Assembly (NCBI GenBank): GCA_017745595.1
Contig: WMBV01000043.1
Coordinates: 1 to 40,803 of the forward strand
DNA: 40,803 nt
Direction of reading: 5' to 3'
Origin: Bordetella petrii
Lineage (GTDB): Bacteria; Pseudomonadota; Gammaproteobacteria; Burkholderiales; Burkholderiaceae_B
The notes under the pieces: generated by a model
Databases searched by the model: none
What the model saw: the letters and a program-made list of their open reading frames with translations, nothing else
Told to the model about the DNA's origin: nothing
In this document: positions 16,053 through 23,698 of the stretch, piece by piece
Layout of the letters: each line of letters begins with the position of its first letter
Position numbering within the stretch: position 1 is the stretch's first letter
Program-made: the position numbers and the translations under genes

Positions 16053-17198
16053 GTGTTTTCAGAAGACCAAATTCACATCCGGGACCTGATCCGTCGCGTG
16101 GCGCACGACAAAGTCGCGCCCCGTGCCGACCAGATCGACCGCTCCGCGGAATATCCGCAAGACATGTTCGATCTGCTTCAAGACCTGGGGCTATTCACGC
16201 TTCCCTTTCCCGAGCGCTACGGCGGCACGGGCAGCATGGTTTCGGCGTGCCTGGCCATCGAAGAGTTCGGCCGGGTTTGCTACAACACGGCCTACCTGTT
16301 GCTGCTGCAATGGGTTCCGTTCGGGGCCATTCTCGCGGGGGGAAGCGACGAGCAAAAAGAGCGCTACTTGCCCGATCTGGCCGCGGGGCGGATTCGCGGG
16401 GCCATATCCACCACCGAGCCCCAAAGCGGGTCGGACGTCGCCGGCATCCGTACCAGGGCCATCCGGGTAGAAAACGGCTATCGCGTGACGGGATCGAAGA
16501 TCTGGTGCACGAACTCGCACATCGCGGATTTCATCCTGCTTGCCGCAAAAACCGAAAGCGGCGACCGCAAGCCGGGCATCGATCTCTTCATCGTCGAGCG
16601 CGGAACTCCCGGCCTGACGGTGGGCCGCAAAGAAGAAAAAATGGGCGCGCGCGGCGTCCCGTCATGTCCGCTGTTTCTGGACGATGTCTTTGTGCCCGAT
16701 GCCAACTTGCTGGGGCAGGCCGGTGCCGGGTTCAAGCTGGTAATGGAAACGTTCAACAAAAGCCGGCCGCTCATCGGCGCCAGAGGCGTAGGCCTGGCCC
16801 AGGGGGCCATCGACCTGGCTAGCGAGTACGTCAAGAACCGCAACGCGTTCGGAAAAAGCGTATCGGAATTCCAGGGAATCCGGTGGATGCTGGCCGATAT
16901 GGCCATGCAGACAGAGGCGGCCAGGAATCTGGTGTATCGCGCCGCCGCGATGGTCGATGCCGGCCAGCGGGGGCCGGAGTTCGCGTCCATTGCCGCCATG
17001 GCCAAATGCTTCGCCACGGATACGGCAATGAAAGTGGCAACAGATGCCGTGCAGCTGTATGGCGCGTCCGGCGTCTCGAACGAGTACCCCATCAACCGCT
17101 ATTTCCGGGACGCGAAAGTCCTGCAAATTATCGAGGGTACCAATCAGATTCAACGCAACATCATCGCCAACCAGATTCTGGGTCGGGTATCGCACTGA
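16053..17198 (+). CDS. acyl-CoA dehydrogenase
   Basis: 381-residue FAD flavoenzyme predicted to desaturate an acyl-CoA at the alpha-beta position. Three domains in order: alpha (1-~120, LFTLPFPERYGGTGS), beta (ISTTEPQSGSDVAGIRTRA, GSKIWCTNSHIAD) and C-terminal alpha (ARGVGLAQGAIDLA, FGKSVSEFQGIRWMLADM). The catalytic base is the Glu of LQIIEGTNQIQR (~residue 360). Start is GTG 16053 with AAGGAG seven bases ahead. First gene of the catabolic operon running to about 23.6 kb. Chain or ring specificity cannot be read from the sequence. Confidence 0.9.
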   Translation: MFSEDQIHIRDLIRRVAHDKVAPRADQIDRSAEYPQDMFDLLQDLGLFTLPFPERYGGTGSMVSACLAIEEFGRVCYNTAYLLLLQWVPFGAILAGGSDEQKERYLPDLAAGRIRGAISTTEPQSGSDVAGIRTRAIRVENGYRVTGSKIWCTNSHIADFILLAAKTESGDRKPGIDLFIVERGTPGLTVGRKEEKMGARGVPSCPLFLDDVFVPDANLLGQAGAGFKLVMETFNKSRPLIGARGVGLAQGAIDLASEYVKNRNAFGKSVSEFQGIRWMLADMAMQTEAARNLVYRAAAMVDAGQRGPEFASIAAMAKCFATDTAMKVATDAVQLYGASGVSNEYPINRYFRDAKVLQIIEGTNQIQRNIIANQILGRVSH

Positions 17199-17239
17199 CC
17201 GCGAGAAGCTGTCAACCAAAACAAAACGGAGGAATACAC

Positions 17240-17698
17240 ATGGAAACGGTCGGCATTGGCTTGCACTTCGAGGATTTGCCCGTCGGAAAAAAATTCAGAA
17301 CGCTCGCGCGGACGATCCTGGACGCGGACATCTGCGCGTTCTGCAACGTCATCCACATGACGGAAGTGCTCTTTACAGACATGGAGTTTCTCAAGCACGA
17401 GTCCGACATCAAAGGAAGGCTGGCGCCGGGCGCATTGAGCTACTGCTACGCCGAAGGCCTGCTGGCGCAGTCCACCATGCAGAAGACGGGCTACGCCTTC
17501 CTGAACATGGAACTGAACATAGAAAATCCGGCGTTCGCCGGCGACACCATCCATGTCGAATGTGAAGTGATCGAGGCACGGCTTTCCAAAAGCCGCCCCG
17601 GGCGAGGCCTGGTGCGCACCAAAAACAAAGTCGTCAACCAGGACGGCAAGGTGGTGCTGACGTACACCCCGCTAAGAATGGTCAAGTGCCGCGCGTAG
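17240..17698 (+). CDS. MaoC-like hotdog protein with degenerate active site
   Basis: 152-residue single-hotdog protein of the MaoC/R-hydratase type (LPVGKKFRTLARTILDADI, FLKHESDIKGRLAPGALSYCYAEG, FAGDTIHVECEVIEAR). MaoC hydratases carry GDxNPLH at the equivalent of residues ~38-45; here the stretch reads HMTEVLF, so both the catalytic Asp and His appear to be replaced. It may be a thioesterase, a binding subunit, or act on an unusual substrate. Excellent SD (GGAGGA) before ATG 17240; 18 bp before the next gene. Confidence 0.75.
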   Translation: METVGIGLHFEDLPVGKKFRTLARTILDADICAFCNVIHMTEVLFTDMEFLKHESDIKGRLAPGALSYCYAEGLLAQSTMQKTGYAFLNMELNIENPAFAGDTIHVECEVIEARLSKSRPGRGLVRTKNKVVNQDGKVVLTYTPLRMVKCRA

Positions 17699-17715
17699 GC
17701 GCCCGGAGAGCCACA

Positions 17716-18909
17716 GTGTCGAATGCCACTACAGACGGAACCGGCGGCCCGCTTTCGGGCGTCCGGGTGCTGGACCTGACGATCAATGTGCTGGGTCCGG
17801 TCGCCACGCAAATCCTGGGGGACATGGGGGCCGACGTGATCAAGGTCGAACCCCCTCAAGGAGATCCCATGCGCGATTCCGGCCATGGCCGGAATCCGCG
17901 CATGTCGGCTTTCTTCCTGAATATGAACCGCAACAAGCGCAGCGTGGTGCTGGATCTGAAAAAAAGCAGCGGCCGCGATGCCCTGTTCCAGCTCGCCGAA
18001 GGCGCGGACGTGCTGGTTCATAGCATGCGGCAACGGGCGGCCGTGCGCCTGGGGCTCGACTATGCCGACCTTGCCGCGCGCTATCCGCGCCTGATTTACG
18101 CGTCCGCGCCCGGCTACGACCCCGGCGGCCCCTATCGCGACCGGCCCGCCTACGACGATGTCATCCAGGGAGAAACCGGCCTGGCGGACATGGTGCGCCT
18201 GGCGACCGGCACACCGGGTTACCTGCCCACGGTCATTGCAGACAAGACCTGCGGCGTTTATCTGGCGTCCGCGATAGGCATGGCGCTATACAGCCGCGAG
18301 CGCACCGGCAAGGGGCAGCAGGTACAGGTTCCCATGTTCGAATCGATGCTTTCGTTCAATCTGATAGAGCATTTGTGGTCGGGAACATTCGGAGACCCTC
18401 ACGGGCTGGGGTATGTGCGGGCGCTGTCGCCCCATAGGCGGCCATACGCCACCCAAGACGGATTCATCTGCGTGCTGGCCGTCAACGACGAGCAGTGGCG
18501 CCGTCTTCTTGCGGCATTGGGGCTGAAAGAGGCGATGGCCGACCCGAAGTACGCAACGCTGACCGAGCGTACCCGGAACATCAACGATCTTTATGCCATG
18601 GTGGCGCAGGCAATTTCGACCCATAGCACAGCGGACCTGGGCAAGCTGTTCGACCAGGCCGACATTCCGCACGGCCCGATGAACCGGCTGGAAGATCTAT
18701 TCAGCAACGATCATCTGGCGCACACCGGTTTCTTCCAGCGCTACGAACACCCCACCGAGGGCACCGTCGTGACCACCGCTGTTCCCCAACGCTTTTCCGA
18801 GACGCCCGCCGGCTTCCGGTTGCCGCCGCCGCGCCTGGGACAGCATACGGCCAGCGTGCTGCGAGAGGCCGGGCTTGCCGAGACAGCCATAGCGGAACTA
18901 CAGGCTTAG
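17716..18909 (+). CDS. CaiB/BaiF (class III) CoA transferase
   Basis: About 397-residue family III CoA transferase. Landmarks: GPLSGVRVLDLTINVLGPVATQ, LGDMGADVIKVEPPQGDPMR, RNKRSVVLDLK, the catalytic Asp region RPAYDDVIQGETGLADM, and RERTGKGQQVQVPMFESML. It would activate the pathway's carboxylate by transferring CoA from a donor such as succinyl- or acetyl-CoA. GTG 17716 with CGGAGAG upstream was chosen; GTG 17686 overlaps the preceding stop region. No CoA ligase is encoded nearby, so this is the probable activation step. Confidence 0.88.
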   Translation: MSNATTDGTGGPLSGVRVLDLTINVLGPVATQILGDMGADVIKVEPPQGDPMRDSGHGRNPRMSAFFLNMNRNKRSVVLDLKKSSGRDALFQLAEGADVLVHSMRQRAAVRLGLDYADLAARYPRLIYASAPGYDPGGPYRDRPAYDDVIQGETGLADMVRLATGTPGYLPTVIADKTCGVYLASAIGMALYSRERTGKGQQVQVPMFESMLSFNLIEHLWSGTFGDPHGLGYVRALSPHRRPYATQDGFICVLAVNDEQWRRLLAALGLKEAMADPKYATLTERTRNINDLYAMVAQAISTHSTADLGKLFDQADIPHGPMNRLEDLFSNDHLAHTGFFQRYEHPTEGTVVTTAVPQRFSETPAGFRLPPPRLGQHTASVLREAGLAETAIAELQA

Positions 18910-18910
18910 C

Positions 18911-18924
18911 GCCCCGCGCGGGGC
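18911..18924. other. 14-bp perfect GC palindrome in an intergenic gap
   Basis: GCCCCGCGCGGGGC lies just after the CoA transferase stop and 32 bp before the SDR start. As RNA it would form a short, very stable hairpin and could tune expression of the downstream genes. Confidence 0.45.
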
Positions 18925-18955
18925 ACTCGACTGACGAAAACTGATTGAGGGCGAT

Positions 18956-19723
18956 ATGCAAGGACTGACAGGCAAGACGGTGATCATCACGGGCGGCGCG
19001 GGCGGCATCGGGCGCATCTTATGCCAACGATTCGCGCAATACGGCGCCCAGGTCGCCGTGCTGGATCGCAATGCCGAGGCGGCGCAAGCCGTTGCCGAAG
19101 GCATCGGGACGTCGGGCGGCAAGGCGGCCGCCTATGACGTTGATATTACCGATACCGCCGCCGTCGAGGCCACGGTAGCCAGAATCGGCTCAGACCTCGG
19201 GCCGGTCGACGTCCTGGTGAACAACGCGGGGTGGGACTACGGGGCCCGGTTCGTGGATACCACCCCGGATATCTGGCAAAAAATCATCGCCATCAATTTG
19301 CTCGGTCCGCTGAATATGCATCGGGCCGTGCTGAAGACCATGAGCGAACGCGGTTCCGGACGAATCGTCAATATCTCATCCGATGCCGGGCGGGTCGGTT
19401 CGTCGGGCGAGTCGGTGTACTCCGCGTGCAAGGGCGGGATCATCGCCTTTTCCAAGACGATCGCGCGCGAGGTTGCCCGTAAAAAAATCAACGTCAATGT
19501 CGTGTGCCCCGGGCCGACAGATACCGCGCTATTCCACGATTTCGCCGGCGAAGGCGAAAACGCCGAGAAGCTGAAAAATGCGTTGACCCGGGCGATTCCA
19601 TTTGGCCGGCTTGGCCAGCCCGAAGATATCGCCGGGGCCGTCTGCTTCCTGGCCAGTGACGATGCCGCGTTCATTACCGGCCAGGTCCTGAGCGTATCGG
19701 GCGGATTAACCATGGCCGGCTGA
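18956..19723 (+). CDS. short-chain dehydrogenase similar to BadH (2-hydroxycyclohexanecarboxyl-CoA dehydrogenase)
   Basis: 255-residue classical SDR with NAD-binding TGGAGGIG (12-19), NNAG (~88), catalytic Ser near 141 (NISSDAG) and YxxxK at Y155/K159 (VYSACKGG). Specific stretches match the Rhodopseudomonas BadH sequence as I recall it: VDVLVNNAGWD, IAINLLGPLNMHRAVL, RIVNISSDAGRVGSSGESVY, CPGPTDTALFHDF, FITGQVLSVSGGLTMAG. BadH oxidises a cyclic 3-hydroxyacyl-CoA (2-hydroxy acid on a ring) to the ketone. This is the best clue that the pathway treats an alicyclic or branched acyl-CoA. FabG-like activity is the alternative. Confidence 0.8.
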   Translation: MQGLTGKTVIITGGAGGIGRILCQRFAQYGAQVAVLDRNAEAAQAVAEGIGTSGGKAAAYDVDITDTAAVEATVARIGSDLGPVDVLVNNAGWDYGARFVDTTPDIWQKIIAINLLGPLNMHRAVLKTMSERGSGRIVNISSDAGRVGSSGESVYSACKGGIIAFSKTIAREVARKKINVNVVCPGPTDTALFHDFAGEGENAEKLKNALTRAIPFGRLGQPEDIAGAVCFLASDDAAFITGQVLSVSGGLTMAG

Positions 19724-19736
19724 CGGAGGACTCGAC

Positions 19737-20525
19737 GTGGAATCCCTTCTGGAAGTGACGCGCGAAGGCGCCGTGGGCGTATTGCGGCTGGCCCGTCCCG
19801 AGAAGTTCAACTGCCTTTCGATGAAGCTGTTCCAAGAGATCGAGACGGCGCTGGATACGCTGGAGCAATCCGACGAAATCGCGGCCATTGTGCTATGCGG
19901 CCAAGGCAAGAATTTCTGCACGGGCGCCCAGCTGGATGAGGTCGAAGAAGTGCGAAACGACGAGAATCGCCTTCGGGAATTCCTGGCCTTCGGGCATCAC
20001 GTGCTGAATCGGCTCGAACGTAGCCGGCTGCCCATTTGCGTGGCCATAGAAGGGCTGTGCCTGGCGGGGGGCCTGGAGCTCATGCTGGCGTGCGACATCG
20101 CGTTCGCCGGGCGGTCCGCCCGGTTTGGCGATCAACACGGCCAGTTCGGGCTGATTCCCGGCTGGGGCGGCAGCCAGCGGCTTCCCATGGTCGTCGGGCA
20201 GCGCCGCGCGCTTGACCTATTTCTTGGCGTGCGATGGATAGACGCGGATACCGCCTTGGCCTGGGGGTTGGTCAATTACGTCGAAGACGACGGCGGCGCG
20301 TTGCCCGCGGCAATGGCCTATGCGCAAACCATAGCGACCCGCAGCCAGGCAGGAATGGCACGCATGAAGCACCTGGCGCGCAGCGCGCACGAACAGGCCA
20401 TGGCGCGCGGAAAAAAAACAGAAATCGACATGGCCCTTGGCGCACTGATGTCGGCCGATGTCGCCGAAGGCCTTGCGGCGTTCAAAGAGAAGCGTCAGCC
20501 CAGCTTTACCGTCCACCACCCATAG
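19737..20525 (+). CDS. enoyl-CoA hydratase/isomerase (crotonase) family protein, atypical active site
   Basis: 262-residue crotonase: oxyanion-hole motifs CGQGKNFCTGAQLDE and IEGLCLAGGLELMLACDIAFAG. The first catalytic Glu of rat-type hydratase (FGQPE) is replaced: the segment reads FGDQHGQFGLIPGWGG, placing His there; the second (AMEMVLTG) aligns with ALDLFLGV, giving Asp. The C terminus EGLAAFKEKRQPSF is normal. Hydratase activity is therefore doubtful; hydrolase, isomerase or C-C lyase activity is possible. GTG start with GGAGGA six bases before; 13 bp after the SDR stop. Confidence 0.82.
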   Translation: MESLLEVTREGAVGVLRLARPEKFNCLSMKLFQEIETALDTLEQSDEIAAIVLCGQGKNFCTGAQLDEVEEVRNDENRLREFLAFGHHVLNRLERSRLPICVAIEGLCLAGGLELMLACDIAFAGRSARFGDQHGQFGLIPGWGGSQRLPMVVGQRRALDLFLGVRWIDADTALAWGLVNYVEDDGGALPAAMAYAQTIATRSQAGMARMKHLARSAHEQAMARGKKTEIDMALGALMSADVAEGLAAFKEKRQPSFTVHHP

Positions 20526-20565
20526 CAAGCCTCCGGTCAGCAGAGGCAGAATAAGGAGACAAACA

Positions 20566-21540
20566 ATGAACCGATTCTTTTGCATGCTTGCCGCGGCAGC
20601 CGCGCTTGCCATTGGCGCCATCCAGCCCGTGCTGGCCGAACAGAATTATCCTTCCCGTCCCATACGCATCGTCATAGGCTTTGCCGCTGGGGGCGGAACC
20701 GACGCGATGCTTCGCGAGATTGCCGCGGAGCTTTCAAACAAGCTCAACGTGCCGGTGGTAGTAGAAAACCGGCCCGGCGCAAATGGCAATATCGCCAACG
20801 AAACGGTGGCTCGCGCCAAAGGCGACGGGTACACGCTGCTGTACAACACCTCTTCCCTGGTGTTAAGCCCCTACCTGTATTCGGATCTGAAATACGATTT
20901 CAGGAAAGACCTGAAACCGGTCTCGATGACGATCAATATGCCATTGGTCCTGGCCGCGAACCGATCGGTGCCGGTAAAGACCGTGCAGGAATTCGCCGAT
21001 TACCTGAAGAAAAATCCCGGAGCCGTCAATTATGGGTCGGCGGGCAAAGGCAACATCACGCATCTGGCGACAGTGCAGTTGCTGGACAGCATCAAGGCCA
21101 ACGCCGTTCACGTGCCGTACCGAAGCGAAGCGCCGGCGGTCGCCGATCTGTTGGGGGGACACGTGCAGTTCTATATGGGCACGTCGGCGGTGATCTTGCC
21201 GCTGGTCAAAGACGGCCAGTTGACCGGGCTTGCCGTGACCAGCATGAAGAGGCTGCCCGGCGCCGACGCCGTGCCGACCCTGGCCGAGACCATTCTGCCC
21301 GGGGTCGAATTCGGCGCATGGTCCGGAATCATGGCCCCGGCGGGCACGCCGGACGAGGTCATCGCAAAACTCAATGCGTCGGTAAACCAGGTGCTGGCAG
21401 ACCCGAAAATCCGGGAAAAAATCGCCAGTTCCGGGGCGGAAGTTCGCGCTTCATCGGTTCGCGAGTACGCCGATTTCATCGAGTCTGAATACCAGCGTTG
21501 GGGCCAGGCGGTGAAGGCGGCGGGCATCCAGCCCGAATGA
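20566..21540 (+). CDS. Bug-family (TctC-like) solute receptor of the catabolic cluster
   Basis: 324-residue periplasmic receptor with signal peptide (MNRFFCMLAAAAALAIGA to VLAEQ, cleavage near 24). Bug motifs: YPSRPIRIVIGFAAGGGTDAM, VVVENRPGANGNIANE, GDGYTLLYNTSS, AVHVPYRSEAPAVADLLGGHVQ. Strong SD AAGGAG before ATG 20566. Its place in the middle of the catabolic operon suggests it captures the carboxylate that the CoA transferase activates. No membrane partners are encoded here. Confidence 0.88.
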   Translation: MNRFFCMLAAAAALAIGAIQPVLAEQNYPSRPIRIVIGFAAGGGTDAMLREIAAELSNKLNVPVVVENRPGANGNIANETVARAKGDGYTLLYNTSSLVLSPYLYSDLKYDFRKDLKPVSMTINMPLVLAANRSVPVKTVQEFADYLKKNPGAVNYGSAGKGNITHLATVQLLDSIKANAVHVPYRSEAPAVADLLGGHVQFYMGTSAVILPLVKDGQLTGLAVTSMKRLPGADAVPTLAETILPGVEFGAWSGIMAPAGTPDEVIAKLNASVNQVLADPKIREKIASSGAEVRASSVREYADFIESEYQRWGQAVKAAGIQPE

Positions 21541-21574
21541 GCCCGGCCATTACTCATCAATGCGAGATAGCGAA

Positions 21575-22720
21575 ATGTCTGGTCCGCTGGCGGGAATCAA
21601 GATAGTGGAGTTTGCCGGAATAGGCCCCGGCCCGATGTGTGCCATGCTGCTCGCGGACCTGGGTGCCACGGTGCTGCGAATTGACCGCAAGCAGCCGGCA
21701 AATCTTGGTATTCCTCGTCCCTTGCAGTACGACACGCTGCTGCGGAACAGGCGTTCCATCGCGCTCGATCTGAAGTGCGGGCAGGCCGCCGGCGCGGCCC
21801 TGGAACTGATCGAGCAGGCAGACGCGGTCCTGGAAGCGTTTCGGCCGGGCACCATGGAACGCCTTGGATTGGGGCCAGAACCCTGCCTGGCCCGCAATAA
21901 ACGCCTGGTCTACGGAAGAATGACCGGTTGGGGCCAGGACGGGCCGTTGTCGGCCTATGCCGGCCACGACATCAACTATCTGGCAATTACCGGGTTGCTG
22001 GATGCCATTGGCCGCCCGGGGCAGGCGCCCTCCATTCCCTTGAACGTCGTCGGCGACTACGCGGGGGGCGCCCTGTATCTGGCGGTCGGGATGCTGGCTG
22101 CCTTGCTGAACGCGCGCCAGACGGGCCTGGGCCAGGTGGTAGACGCCGCCATTGTCGACGGGGCGGCGCACCTGTCCGCGACGTTCTTCGGGATGATCGC
22201 GGGCGGCATCTGGCAGCAGGGGCGGGGAAGCAATCTTGTGGATGGCGGCGCTCCGTTTTACGACTGCTACCGGTGCAGCGATGGCAAATACGTCAGCGTT
22301 GGCCCCATCGAATCGAAGTTTTTCTCGGTATTGCTGCGGGCGCTGAATATAGATCCCGGCCAGGCCGGGCCTCAAAGCAACAAGGAACACTGGGCGGACT
22401 GCAGGGAACTGCTGCGCGCGCGCTTTCTGGAAAAAAGCCGTGACGAATGGGTTGCGCTGCTCGAGCATACCGACGCCTGTGTGACGGGCGTGCTGACGTT
22501 CGAAGAAGCCCCGCATCACCCGCATCTGCAAGCCCGCAACACGTATGTCCAGGTCGATGGGGTGGTACAGCCCGCGCCGGCCCCCCGGTTTTCGCGCACC
22601 CGGCCCGGCACCCCTTACCCGCCCCAGAAGCCAACGGCCGAGAACACCGCCCATGCCCTCGCATCCTGGATAACGCCCGAACGGCTGGCAGAGCTTCGAT
22701 CAGCCGGAGTCCTGGCGTGA
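21575..22720 (+). CDS. alpha-methylacyl-CoA racemase (AMACR/MCR-like)
   Basis: About 381-residue family III CoA-transferase fold with racemase hallmarks: GPLAGIKIVEFAGIGPGPMCAMLLADLG, then the catalytic pair, His in AYAGHDINYLAITG (~131) and Asp in LNVVGDYAGGALYLAVG (~160), as in Mycobacterium MCR (His126/Asp156). It would epimerise a 2-methyl or otherwise 2-branched acyl-CoA so the dehydrogenase can use both stereoisomers. ATG 21575 begins at the conserved N terminus; ATG 21560 adds five residues. It indicates that the pathway substrate is branched at the alpha carbon. Confidence 0.87.
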   Translation: MSGPLAGIKIVEFAGIGPGPMCAMLLADLGATVLRIDRKQPANLGIPRPLQYDTLLRNRRSIALDLKCGQAAGAALELIEQADAVLEAFRPGTMERLGLGPEPCLARNKRLVYGRMTGWGQDGPLSAYAGHDINYLAITGLLDAIGRPGQAPSIPLNVVGDYAGGALYLAVGMLAALLNARQTGLGQVVDAAIVDGAAHLSATFFGMIAGGIWQQGRGSNLVDGGAPFYDCYRCSDGKYVSVGPIESKFFSVLLRALNIDPGQAGPQSNKEHWADCRELLRARFLEKSRDEWVALLEHTDACVTGVLTFEEAPHHPHLQARNTYVQVDGVVQPAPAPRFSRTRPGTPYPPQKPTAENTAHALASWITPERLAELRSAGVLA

Positions 22721-22768
22721 TTTCCCGGCGCCGCGCCACGAAGAAGCAACACTCTAGAGGAAGCTGAA

Positions 22769-23578
22769 ATGAATGACCGTTACAGCCGCTATCAACGGCT
22801 CGCTTTTGATCGCCCCCACCCGCGCGTGCTGCGGATTACGATGCGCTCGCCGTTGAAGATGGGGGCGATGGATGCGATTCTGCACCGCGAGGTGTCGGAA
22901 ATCTGGCACGACGTAGACACCGATGAAAGCGTGTCGGCCGTGATCATTACCGGGGAAGGCAAGGCGTTCTCGGCCGGGGGAGACCTTAACCACGAGCGCA
23001 AGGTGTGCGACGATTATCATCTGCGGATGGAGGTCATGGCCGAAGCGCGCAAGCTGGTCATGGGCATGCTCGACTGCCGCAAACCCATCGTCAGTGCCGC
23101 CCGGGGGTGGGCCGTGGGGGCGGGCCTGGCATGCGTGATTCTTGCCGACGTTTCCATTGCGGCAAAAGACGCCAAGTTTTCCGACGGCCACCTGAAAATC
23201 GGCGTGGCCGCGGGCGATCATGCCACCATCATCTGGCCGCTACTGTGCGGCGTGGCGAAGGCCAAGTATTTTCTGCTGACCGCAGAGGCGTTCTCGGGCG
23301 AAGAAGCCGAGCGCATGAACTTGATATCGCTGGCGGTTCCCGATGACGAGGTCGAGGCCCGCGCGGTGGCCGTGGCCACTCGCCTGGCGGAAGGGGCCCC
23401 GGCCGCGGTTCGCTGGACAAAGATGATGTTGAACCACTGGGTCAAGTCGGCAACCCCCATTTTCGACGCATCGTTGGCCCTGGAATTCATCGGCTTCGCC
23501 GGGCCGGAAGGCAAGGAAGGCATTGACGCTTTCCTGGAAAAACGCAAACCGGACTTCGGCGGGACGCGGACAGTTTGA
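22769..23578 (+). CDS. second crotonase-family protein, atypical active site
   Basis: 269-residue crotonase with ITGEGKAFSAGGDLNHE and ARGWAVGAGLACVILADVSIAAK for the oxyanion hole. The two hydratase glutamates are again missing: the first position falls in FSDGHLKIGVAAGDH (His), the second in AKYFLLTAEAF (Tyr). The GVAAGDHATIIWPLL stretch marks a distinct subgroup. It ends normally (KEGIDAFLEKRKPDF). With no thiolase present, this protein or the first crotonase is a candidate for hydrolytic C-C cleavage (inference). AGAGGAAG precedes the ATG. Confidence 0.82.
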   Translation: MNDRYSRYQRLAFDRPHPRVLRITMRSPLKMGAMDAILHREVSEIWHDVDTDESVSAVIITGEGKAFSAGGDLNHERKVCDDYHLRMEVMAEARKLVMGMLDCRKPIVSAARGWAVGAGLACVILADVSIAAKDAKFSDGHLKIGVAAGDHATIIWPLLCGVAKAKYFLLTAEAFSGEEAERMNLISLAVPDDEVEARAVAVATRLAEGAPAAVRWTKMMLNHWVKSATPIFDASLALEFIGFAGPEGKEGIDAFLEKRKPDFGGTRTV

Positions 23579-23652
23579 ACCCACCGCCACGCACGGTCGC
23601 GGGCGGGAATTTGCCGTGATGCCGGTCGAGTAACATGGCGCTGTCTGAAATC

Positions 23653-23675
23653 ATATTTGGGGTGGTACCCCATAT
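23653..23675. promoter_or_regulatory. inverted repeat upstream of the IclR gene
   Basis: TGGGGT-GGT-ACCCCA is a perfect 6-bp dyad, flanked by ATAT on both sides, 24 bp before the IclR ATG. It is a good candidate for autoregulatory binding by the IclR protein. It does not resemble the element shared by 14819 and 15951. Confidence 0.45.
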
Positions 23676-23698
23676 TTTTTGAATAGGCAGGCATCACC

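Noticed and set aside
18956-23578. Calling the cluster the cyclohexanecarboxylate (bad/ali) pathway
   Set aside because: Only the SDR is clearly similar. The crotonases do not look like BadI or BadK in my comparison, there is no AliA ligase, and the racemase has no place in that route.
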